From contig CAWIJK010000001.1 in the NCBI GenBank assembly GCA_963836375.1, forward strand, positions 620,001 to 684,000: a stretch of 64,000 bases of DNA. Direction: 5' to 3'. Position numbers and translations under genes: made by a program. This document shows positions 27,468 through 37,900 of the stretch, piece by piece. The number at the start of each line of letters is the position of its first letter. The first letter of the stretch is position 1. This DNA comes from CAWIJK01 sp963836375 (GTDB lineage: Bacteria > Actinomycetota > Acidimicrobiia > Acidimicrobiales > RAAP-2). Under the pieces are notes generated by a model, which was not told where the DNA came from, made no database searches, and saw only the letters and a list, made by a program, of their open reading frames with translations.

Positions 27468-28721
27468 TCAGTCCACTTCCCGGCGGACCTGGGGAAAGGC
27501 CTCGTAGTAGAACGCGAAGCGCTCGTGCAGCTGCTCCGAATCGAGCCCGAAGTCGCGGCGCAGGTCGTAGGCCACCCGCGGGTTCTTGGCGCGCGGGTCG
27601 CCGGCCAGGTAGCCGGTCAACTCGTTGCGGGCACGGTCGGTGACCTCCAGACCGGCGACGCCCAGGATCCGCTCGGCCATGGCCAGGTCGTCGGCCATGA
27701 ATTCGCCGAATTCGACGTCGACCTTGCGGCCCGGCGGAATCAGATGGGCGTCGCGGACCGCGGCGCGCAGCAGCCGCTCGATGCGGTCCACCCAGTACGC
27801 CGCCAGCTGGTCGGCCTCGATCCGCACCCGTCGCATCCGGTCACCGTAGGCCAGCATGGTGATGGCCGACTGCAACACCGCGACGGGGTCACGCAGGGTG
27901 AGGGCGATCGTGGCGTCGGGGAACGTGTCCAGGAGGGGGCCGAGCTGCTCGAGGTGCTGTGGGGTCTTGAGCACCCAGCGGTTCGGGCCACGCAGGTAGC
28001 TCAACACCTGGAGCTCTCGGCGGAAGAAGGCGTAATGGACCCGCTGGTCCAGCCCGAGGTAGAAGTCGCGCCACCCGGGGACCCGGGCATGCCACTCGGT
28101 GGTGTACGAGCACAGGTCCAGGTCCATGAGCTCGCAGTCCTCCTCGATGCTCCAGGGGGGCCGGTCGTGCATCAGCGCGGCCAACGGCGCGACCTTCCTC
28201 GTCATCTCGTGGGCCGCCAGGCAGCGCAGATAACGCGGATCGACGCCGTCGGGCCCCGGGCCGTCGCCCAGCACCGGGACCGGCTCGATGACCTCCCACC
28301 ACGGCATCGACCGCAAGCGGGAGTCCGCCGCCAACAGGTTGACCAGGTGGGTCGTGCCCGACCGGGGGAGCCCCACCACGACCACCGGTGGCTCCAGCTC
28401 CACCTCGAAGGCCTCGGGGTGGCGTCGCACGAAGTCCTCGAAGCGCAACCGTGCCTTCACCAGTCCGACCATGCGCTCCCGGACCAGGTGCCGGCCGAGG
28501 CCCGACAGGCCCGTGTCCGCCTCGAGTGCCGCCACCATGGCGGCCAGGCGGTCCGTCAGCGTGTCGTCACCGAGGTCGGCCAGCCCGGTGGCCCGCCGGG
28601 CGTCGGCGACGATGCCGCCAGCATCCAGGTCGACCTGCATCGACAGGGCCACCTCGTAGAGCGACTGCTCGTCGGCCGTGCGCTGCGGCTCGGCCAGGTC
28701 CTCGATCCGCACTTCGTCCAC
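27468..28721 (-). CDS. sulfotransferase family protein
   Basis: A 417-residue PAPS-dependent sulfotransferase-type protein. The 5'-phosphosulfate loop is VVGLPRSGTTHLVNLL, and the 3'-phosphate-binding region is around TLRDPVAVLQSAITML. WVLKTPQHLEQLGPLLDTFP lies between them and is characteristic of the bacterial Sulfotransfer_3 group. It would transfer sulfate to a hydroxyl of a small lipid, sterol or phenolic acceptor. The GTG at 28721 was chosen because GGAGGGG lies 7 bases before it. It heads the operon sulfotransferase-MBL-SDR-VOC-ADH. Confidence 0.88.
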   Translation of the reverse strand: MDEVRIEDLAEPQRTADEQSLYEVALSMQVDLDAGGIVADARRATGLADLGDDTLTDRLAAMVAALEADTGLSGLGRHLVRERMVGLVKARLRFEDFVRRHPEAFEVELEPPVVVVGLPRSGTTHLVNLLAADSRLRSMPWWEVIEPVPVLGDGPGPDGVDPRYLRCLAAHEMTRKVAPLAALMHDRPPWSIEEDCELMDLDLCSYTTEWHARVPGWRDFYLGLDQRVHYAFFRRELQVLSYLRGPNRWVLKTPQHLEQLGPLLDTFPDATIALTLRDPVAVLQSAITMLAYGDRMRRVRIEADQLAAYWVDRIERLLRAAVRDAHLIPPGRKVDVEFGEFMADDLAMAERILGVAGLEVTDRARNELTGYLAGDPRAKNPRVAYDLRRDFGLDSEQLHERFAFYYEAFPQVRREVD

Positions 28722-28919
28722 GGGCCGCCCCTCCGACGTGCATCCTCTCCCAACCTGGGGTCCCCGGGCGAGCGACGCCGACCACGCCGAGCCCACGGCC
28801 AACCCCCGTCCCGGAGCGACACCGCCACCGGTTGGCAGCGCCCGTGACGCTAGTGGATGGTCCGGTCGGGACCAAGCGACCGACAGCCGCTTGCCCGACG
28901 GCGCCCCGGCGCGAGGTCC

Positions 28920-31900
28920 CTACGGCGCGTAGGTGGCCATCCCGACCATTGGTTCGTTGAGCGGTTTGCCGCCCATGGAGCCGTAGAAGGTGGCGTCGCC
29001 AAAGGTGAACATGCCCCCGTCGCTCGCCACCGTCCAGTAGCCCCCGCCGTCGGGGGTACTCGACATGCCCACCATCGGCTCGTTGAGCGGCTTGCCGCCC
29101 TCTGAGCCGTAGAACTTGGCGTCGCCGAAGGCGAAGATCCCGCCGTCGGTGGCGTCGAGCCAGTAGCCCTGGCCGTCACCGGTGGTGGCGATGCCGACGA
29201 TCGGCTTGTTGAGGTGCTGGCCGCCCATCGACCCGTAGAACTCGGCATCGCCGAAGGCGAAGATCCCGCCGTCGGAGGCCACCAGCCAGTAGCCCCCGCC
29301 GTCGGGGGTCGCGGCCATGGCCACGATGGGCGAGTTCAGGTGCAGGCTGCCGGTCGAACCATAGAACTTGGCGTCCCCGAAGGAGAAGATCCCGCCGTCG
29401 GAGGCCACCAGCCAATAGCCCCCGCCGTCGGGTGTGGGCGCCATGCTCACGGCCGGCGCGTTCAGGTGGGCGCTGCCCATGGAGCCGTAGAACTTGGCGT
29501 CCCCGAAGGCGAAGATCCCACCGTCGGAGGCGTCCATCCAGTAGCCCTGGCCATCACCGGTCGGCGCCAGGCCGACGATCGGCTTGTTCAGCGGTCGCCC
29601 GCCCATCGAGCCGAAGAACTGGGCCTGGCCGAAGGCGAACACACCGCCGTCGGTGGCGACGGTCCAGTAGCCGACCACCTGCTTGGGCGCGGGATTGGGA
29701 GTCGGCGGGACCGGCGGGTTCGTCGGGATCACCGAGTCGGACGCCGCCGAGGCCGGCCCGGTACCAACCCCGTTGGTGGCGGCCACGGTGACCGTGTAGC
29801 TGCTGCCGACGGTTGCGCCGGGAACCGACACCGTGTCGGTGGCGCCCGGCGTCGGGTCGAGCGGCGATCCCGCCCCTCCTGCTCCGACGGTGACCGGGGC
29901 CTGGGCGACGCCGTTCACCGACAGGGTGTAGATGAAGGAGGTGATGGGCGAGCCGTTGTCCGCCGGTACCACGAAGGTGAAGGTGAGGGTCGTGTGGTCC
30001 GACAACAGGTTCGGGTCGCCGGGGGCCGAGGGCACGGCGTCGTAGGCATAGTGATCTCCGGATCCGGTGACCGACGACCCGCCGTCGGCGGTCACCACCA
30101 CGTCGACGACGTCGTACCCGGACCCAGGGGGCACGGTCGCCGTGATCTCGGTGGCGGAGTCGACGGTGTAGGCGGTGGCCGGGTTCGTCCCGAACTGGAC
30201 CCCGCTGACCCCGTTGAAGCCCGTGCCGGTGATGACGACGGTGTTCCCGCCGACCAACCGGCCCTGGCCGGGGTCGACGCTCGTCACCGTTGGCGCCGGC
30301 ACGTAGATGAACTGGTCGGACCCGGTGGTGGGTGAGGTCCCTCCCGGTGTGGTGACCGTGACGTCGACCGTCCCGGCCCCCGCCGGGCTGACGGCGATGA
30401 TCTCGGTCGGAGAGACGATGGTGAAGCTGGTGGCCGGGTGGCCGCCGAAGTCGACCCCGGTGGCCCCGGTGAAGTCGGTCCCGGTGATGGTGACCTGGGT
30501 GCCACCGGCGGCCGGGCCCTGGCCGGGGGCGACTCCGCCGACTCCCGGCATTGGCACGTAGGTGAACTGGTCCGCCGGCCCGGTGGGTGTGGTCCCTCCC
30601 GGTGTGGTCACCGTGACGTCGACCGTTCCGGTCCCCGCCGGGCTGACGGCGATGACCTCGGTGGCGCTCACCACGCTGTAGGAGGTGACGGGCGTGCCGC
30701 CGAAGCTGACCCCGGACACCCCGGTGAACCCAGTCCCGGTGATGGTCACCCGGGTGCCGCCCGACACCGGGCCCTCCGACGGCGCGAGACCGCCGACCCC
30801 CGGCACGGGCAGGTAGGTGAACTGGTCGGCACTCGAGGTGGCCGAGGAACCGCCCGGGGTGGTGACCGTCACGTCGACCGTCCCGGCCCCCGCCGGGCTG
30901 ACCGCGGTGATCTCCGTCGGGCTCACGACCGAAAAGCTGGTGGCCGGGGTGCCGCCGAAGCTGACCCCGCTGGCCCCGGTGAAGTCGGTGCCGGTGATGG
31001 TCACCGTCGTGTTGCCCGAGGTCGGCCCCTGGTCAGGGGCGACGCCGGTCACCGCGGGGGCGGGCACGTAGGTGAACTGGTCGGCACTCGAGGTGGCCGA
31101 GGCTCCGCCGGCGGTGGTGACGGTGACGTCGACCGTCCCGGCCCCCGCCGGGCTGACCGCCGTGATCTCCGAGTCACCGTTCACGGTGAACGAGGTGGCC
31201 GGGGTGCCCCCGAAGCTGACCCCGGTTGCCCCGGTGAACCCGGTGCCGGTGATGGTCACCGTCGTGTTCCCGGCCGCCGGGCCCTGCGTGGGCGAGAGGC
31301 CGCTGACCGTCGGGGCGACGACATAGGTGAACTGGTCGGGGGTGCCGGTCGGGCTGGTGCCCCCGACCGTGGTCACGATCACGTCGACCGTCCCGGTCCC
31401 GGTCGGGCTGACCGCGGTGATCTCCGAGTCGCTCACGACCGAGAAGCTGGTGGCCGGGGTGCCCCCGAAGCTGACCCCGGAGACCCCGGTGAACCCGGTC
31501 CCGGTGATGGTCACCGTCGTGTTGCCCGAGACCGGCCCCTGGTCGGGGTCGATGCCGGTGACCGCCGGGACGGGCACATAGGTGAACTGGTCCGAGGGCC
31601 CGGTGGGGCTCGGCCCGCCGGCGGTGGTCACCGTCACGTCGACCGTCCCGGCCCCCGCCGGGCTGACCGCGGTGATCTCCGAGTCCCCGTTGACGGTGAA
31701 CACGGTGGCCGGGCTGCCGCCGAACGTGACCCCCGTGGCCCCGGTGAACCCGGTGCCGGTGATGGTCACCGTCGTGTTGCCCGAGGTCGGCCCCTGGTCA
31801 GGGGCGACGCCGGTCACCGCGGGGGCGGGCACGTAGGTGAACTGGTCGGGGGGCCCGGTCGGGTTGGTGCCCCCGACCGTGGTCACGGTCACGTCGACCG

Positions 31901-34900
31901 TCCCGGTCCCGGCCGGGCTGACCGCGGTGATCTCCGAGTCGCTCACGATCGAGAAGCTGGTCGCCGGGAACCCGCCGAAGCTGACCCCCGTGGCCCCGGT
32001 GAACCCCGTGCCGGTGATGGTGACCGTGGTGCCGCCGGTCGCCGGGCCCTGGGTGGGCGAGAGGCCGGTGACCGCCGGGACGGGCACGTAGGTGAACTGG
32101 TCGGGGGTGCCGGTCGGGCTGGTGCCCCCGACCGTGGTCACCGTCACGTCGACCGTGCCAGACCCCGGCGGGCTGACCGCGGTGATCTCCGAGTCACCGT
32201 TCACGGTGAACGAGGTGGCCGGGGTGCCGCCGAAGCTGACTCCGGTCGCCCCGGTGAACCCGGTGCCGGTGATCGTCACCGTGGTGTTGCCCGAGGCCGG
32301 CCCCTGGTCGGGGTCGATGCCGGTGACTGCCGGGGCGGCCACATAGGTGAACCGGTCCGAGGGCCCGGTGGCGCTGGTGCCGCCGGCGGTGGTGACCGTC
32401 ACGTCGACCGTCCCGGCCCCCGCCGGGCTGACCGCGGTGATCTCCGAGTCACCGTTCACGGTGAACGAGGTGGCCGGGGTGCCCCCGAAGCTGACCCCGG
32501 TGGCCCCGGTGAACCCGGTGCCGGCGATCGTCACCGTGGTGTTCCCCGCCGCCGGGCCCTGGCTGGGCGAGAGGCCGCTGACCGTCGGGGCGACGACATA
32601 GGTGAACTGGTCCGAGGGCCCGGTGGCGCTACTGCCCCCGACCGTGGTCACCGTCACGTCGACCGTCCCGGTCCCAGCCGGGCTGACGGCGGTGATCTCC
32701 GAGTCGCCGTTCACGGTGAACGAGGTGGCCGGGGTGCCGCCGAAGCTGACTCCGGTCGCCCCGGTGAACCCGGTGCCGGTGATGGTGACCGTGGTGTTGC
32801 CCGAGGCCGGCCCCTGGTCGGGGTCGATGCCGGTGACTGCCGGGGCGGGCACATAGGTGAACCGGTCCGAGGGCCCGGTGGGGCTGGTGCCGCCGGCGGT
32901 GGTGACGGTCACGTCGACCGTCCCGGCCCCCGCCGGGCTGACCGCGGTGATCTCCGAGTCACCGTTCACGGTGAACGAGGTGGCCGGGGTGCCGCCGAAG
33001 CTGACCCCGCTGGCCCCGGTGAACCCGGTGCCGGTGATCGTCACCGTCGTGTTGCCCGCCGCCGGGCCCTGGCTGGGCGAGAGGCCGCTGACCGTCGGGG
33101 CGACGACATAGGTGAACTGGTCCGAGGGCCCGGTGGCGCTACTGCCCCCGGCGGTGGTCACCGTCACGTCGACCGTCCCGGTCCCAGCCGGGCTGACGGC
33201 GGTGATCTCCGAGTCGCTCACGACCGAGAAACTGGTGGCCGGGGTGCCGCCGAAGCTGACCCCGGTGGCCCCGGTGAACCCGGTGCCGGTGATGGTGACC
33301 GAGGTGCCGCCGGCCGTCGGGCCCGAGGTGGGCGAAAGGCCGCTCACCGTGGGGGCGGGCACATAGGTGAACTGGTCCGAGGGCCCGGTGGGGCTGGTGC
33401 CGCCGGCGGTGGTGACGGTCACGTCGACCGTCCCGGCCCCCGCCGGGCTGACCGCGGTGATCTCCGTCGGGCTCACGACCGAGTAGCTGGTGGCCGGGGT
33501 GCCGCCGAAGCTGACCCCGCTGGCCCCGGTGAACCCGGTGCCGGTGATCGTCACCGTCGTGTTGCCCGCCGTCGGCCCCTGGTCAGGGGCGACGCCGGTG
33601 ACCGCGGGGGCGGGCACGTAGGTGAACTCGTCGGGGGTGCCGGTCGGGCTGGTGCCCCCGACCGTGGTCACCGTCACGTCGACGGTCCCGGCCCCCGCCG
33701 GGCTGACCGCGGTGATCTCCGAGTCACCGTTCACGGTGAACGAGGTGGCCGGGGCGCCCCCGAAGCTGACCCCGGTGGCCCCGGTGAACCCGGTGCCGGT
33801 GATGGTGACCGTCGTGTTCCCGGCCGCCGGGCCCTGGGTGGGCGAGAGGCCGCTCACCGCCGGGGCGACGACATAGGTGAACTTGTCGCCGCTCGAGATG
33901 GGCGAAGTGCCCCCCGGCGTGGTCACGGTCACGTCGACCGTCCCGGTCCCGCCCGGGCTCGTGGTCGTTATCTCGGTGGCGCTGACCACGCTGTAGGAGA
34001 CGACGGTGCCCCCGAAAAGGACGCCGGTGGCCCCGGTGAAGTTGGTCCCGGTGATGGTTACCATGGTGCCCCCGACCGTCGGTCCCTGGTCGGGGCTGAG
34101 CGCGGTCACGGATGGGGAGGCGTAGTAGGTGAACTTGTCGGCGCTCGAGGTGGCCGAGGTGCCACCGACCGTGGTCACGGTCACGTCGACTGTCCCGGTC
34201 CCCACCGGGCTCTTGGCCGTAATCTCCGTGGCGCTGACCACGCTGTAGGACAGGGCCGCGGTGCCCCCGAAACTGACCGCGCTGGCCCCGGTGAAATTCG
34301 TCCCGGTGATGGTCACCGTGGTGTTGCCGGCGGCCGGGCCCTGCGTGGGCGAGAGGCCGCTCACCGTCGGGGCGGGCACGTAGGTGAACTTGTCGGCGCT
34401 CGAGGTGGCCGAGGTGCCACCTGGGGTGGTCACGGTGACGTCGACCGTCCCGGTGCCCGACGGGCTCTTGGCTGTGATCTCGGTGGGGCTGACCACGCTG
34501 AACGAGATGGCGGCGATGCCCCCGAAACTGACCGCGCTGGTTCCGGTGAAGTTGGTCCCGGTGATGGTCACCGTGGTGCTGCCGGTGGCGGGGCCCTGCG
34601 TGGGCGAGAGGCCGTTCACCGTCGGGGCGGCGAAGTAGGTGAACTGGTCCGGGGTGCCGGTCGCGCTGGTGCCGCCGGGAGTGGTCACGGTCACGTCGAC
34701 CGTCCCGGTCCCGCCCGGGCTCTTGGCCGTGATCTCCGTGGCGCTGACCACGCTGTAGGACAGGGCGGCGGTGCCCCCGAAGCTGACCGCGCTGGCCCCG
34801 GTGAAGTTGGTCCCGGTGATGGTCACCGTGGTGTTGCCTGAGGTCGGGCCCTGCGTGGGCGAGAGACCGGTCACCGTCGGGGCGGCGACGTAGGTGAACT

Positions 34901-37900
34901 TGTCGGCGCTCGAGGTGGCCGAGGTGCCTCCCGGCGTCGTCACGGTGACGTCGACCGTGCCGGTCCCCGCCGGGCTCTTGGCCGTGATCTCGGTGGCGCT
35001 GACCACGCTGTAGGACAGGGCCGCGGTGCCCCCGAAACTGACCGCGCTGGCCCCGGTGAACCCGGTCCCGGTGATGGTCACCGTGGTGTTGCCGGCGGCC
35101 GGGCCCTGCGTGGGCGAGAGGCCGCTCACCGTCGGGGCGGCGACGTAGGTGAACTTGTCGGCGCTCGAGGTGGCCGAAGTGCCTCCCGGCGTCGTCACGG
35201 TGACGTCGACGGTCCCGGTCCCGCCCGGGCTCTTGGCCGTGATCTCGGTGGCGCTGACCACGCTGTAGGACAGGGCGGCGGTGCCCCCGAAGCTGACCGC
35301 GCTGGCCCCGGTGAAATTGGTCCCGGTGATGGTCACCGTGGTGTTGCCTGAGGTCGGGCCCTGCGTGGGCGAGAGACCACTCACCGTCGGGGCGGCGATG
35401 TAGGTGAACTGGTCAGCCGAGCTGGTGGCGCTGGTGCCGCCGACCGTGGTCACCGTCACGTCGACCGTCCCGGTCCCCACCGGGCTCTTGGCCGTGATCT
35501 CCGTGGCGCTGACCACGCTGTAGGACAGGGCGGCGGTGCCCCCGAAACTGACCGCGCTGGCCCCGGTGAACCCGGTCCCGGTGATGGTCACCGTGGTGTT
35601 GCCGGCGGCCGGGCCCTGGGTGGGCGAGAGGCCGCTCACCGTCGGGGCGGGCACGTAGGTGAACTTGTCGGCGCTCGAGGTGGCCGAGGTGCCCCCCGGT
35701 GTGGTGACGGTCACGTCGACCGTGCCGGTCCCCGCCGGCGATGTCGCCGTCGCCTGGGTGGCGCTGACCACCGAGTACGAGCCGGCGGGTATGCCACCGA
35801 AGCTGACCCCGCCGGCCCCGGTGAAGTTGGTGCCGGTGATGGTCACCGTCGTGCCGCCGGCCGCCGGGCCCTGGGTCGGTGAGATGCCGGTCACGGTGGG
35901 TGCGGGGGGCACGTAGGTGAAGCCCCCGGCATAGTTGGCCGTGCCGGTGGTGTTGGTGACCGCCACATTGACCGCCCCCGCCGGGCCCGCCGGCGTGGTG
36001 GCCGTGATCTGGGTGGCACTGACCACACTGAAGGTCGTGGCGTTGGTCCCACCGAAGGTCACCGCACTGGCACCGGTGAACCCGGTCCCGGTGATGGTGA
36101 CCGAGGTGCCGCCGGTGGTGGGACCCTGGCTCGGGGCCACCGAGGTGATGGTCGGCGCCGGAGCCGCCTTCGCCGAGGCCAGGTCGGTGGCCGAGGCCGG
36201 GAAGGCGTCCGAGGACGACACGAAGCCCGTCGACGACAGGTTGGTCCCGGTGGTCAGCCCGCTGGCCACCACGCCGTTGAAGGTGATCGCCGGGAGCGTG
36301 GTCCCGGCCGCGATGGGCAGCGTCCCCGAGTAGGTGCAGCTGACCTGCTGACCGGTCGTCGTACACGTCCAGTTGGTCCCCGTCGCCGTGCCCGGGGTCA
36401 CCCCGGTGGGCAGGGTCACCGTGAAGGTCGGGGCGTCGGGCTCGCTTGTGCTCAGCACCTTCGCCGTCGCCGTGTAGACGACCGGCGACCCGACCGGGGT
36501 CGGGCTCGGGAAGTTGCCCGACTCGTTGTCGGTGTAGGTCAGTGCGTACTGGGGCACCGCCAGCACACTGCCGGTGTCGGTGGCCGACGCGCTCGAGGGT
36601 TTCGCATCGGTCGAGCTCACGGTGGCGGTATTCGAGATGGCCCCGGTGGCGGTGTTGGTCACGGTGGCCGGCATCGACACGACCGGAAGGGTGGTGCCGG
36701 CGGTGATGGGCAGCGTCCCCTTGTAGGTGCAGCCGACCTGCTGGCCCGTCGTCGTACACGTCCAGTTGGTGCCCGTCGCCGTCCCCGGGGTCACCCCTGC
36801 CGGGAAGGTGTCGGCCAGCGTCGGAGCCGCCGACTCGTTGGTGCCGGCGGCCGAGACCGAGGTGGTGGCCAGGTAGGTGAACGAACCCCCTTGGGTGAAG
36901 GCGCCGCCGGCACTGTCGGTCAGGCCGATCCCGAGGATCGGGTTGGTGGCGAAGCTCGACGCGGCCGTACCGGTGTCGGTGGCGCTGGCCGCCACCGAGC
37001 CGTCGCTGGTCAGGTAGCCGGTGACACTCAGGGTTCCGGTCGCGTTCGACGCGACGGTGGCCGGGATCGAGATCGTCGGCAGGATCGTGCCGGCGGCCAC
37101 CGGAAGGGTGCCGGTGTAGCTACACGAGACGGTCTGACCGGTGGTGGTGCAGCTCCACTGGGTGCCGGTGGCCGTTCCGGGGGTCAACCCGGTCGGCAAG
37201 GTGGTGGTGAACGAAGGGGTCTGGCCCTCGGGGCCCCCCGACGAACTCACCGAGGGGGTGGCCGTGAAGGTGATGACGCTGGGCGGGCCCGAGGCCGGGC
37301 TCTGCACCCACTGTCCGGCCGAGTTGTCGCTCAGCCCGAGGCCGAACCGTGGGGTGTTGGTGGTGAGCGGGGCGAGTTGGACGTTGCGGACCTCGTGGAC
37401 GTCGGTGGACGAACCGGTCGAGCCGGCGAAGCCGAAGGCCAGCTGGTACGGGATGCCGTTGGCCGGGTCCAGCCAGCTGGAGGGCTCGATCCCCGCCGCG
37501 CTGGGCAGGAGGCCGCCGATGATCTGACGGGCGGCGCCGATCGGCGTCACGGCGACCAGGTAGGAGTCGGCGGGGACCGACAGACCGCTCGAGGTGGTGA
37601 GGGGGGTGGCGGTCGGGTTGATGGCGATCTCGGCCGGGACCAACGAGGTGGCCCGGGTGCCCGTGGCACCGGTGCCCAGGTTGCCGTTCAGCCCACCCGA
37701 CGAGTTGGTGCTCGACAGCAGGCAGTATCCCGAGGTCCCGCTGCCCGGCCCGCGCACGGTGACCTGATTGGGCACGGTGGCGCCCTTGCCGGCCCACGAC
37801 GGGTCGCTGCAGCCGGTGCCGTCGTAGTTGTTGTTGGTGTAGTTGCCGTAGACGTCGAAGCCGACACCGAGGTAGCCGTTGGCCAGACCGTTGCCCGTCG

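Noticed and set aside
30438..34841. A very long open frame on the plus strand opposite the giant repeat gene, with 255-bp periodic sub-frames starting MNW.
   Set aside because: It is the antisense image of the IPT/TIG repeats: low-complexity Gly/Arg/Asp-rich sequence with no domain. The minus strand carries the recognisable protein, signal peptide and ribosome binding site.
30060..36160. Regular direct repeats that could be mistaken for a CRISPR array.
   Set aside because: The period is 255 bp, repeats are coding throughout, there are no unique spacers and no cas genes.
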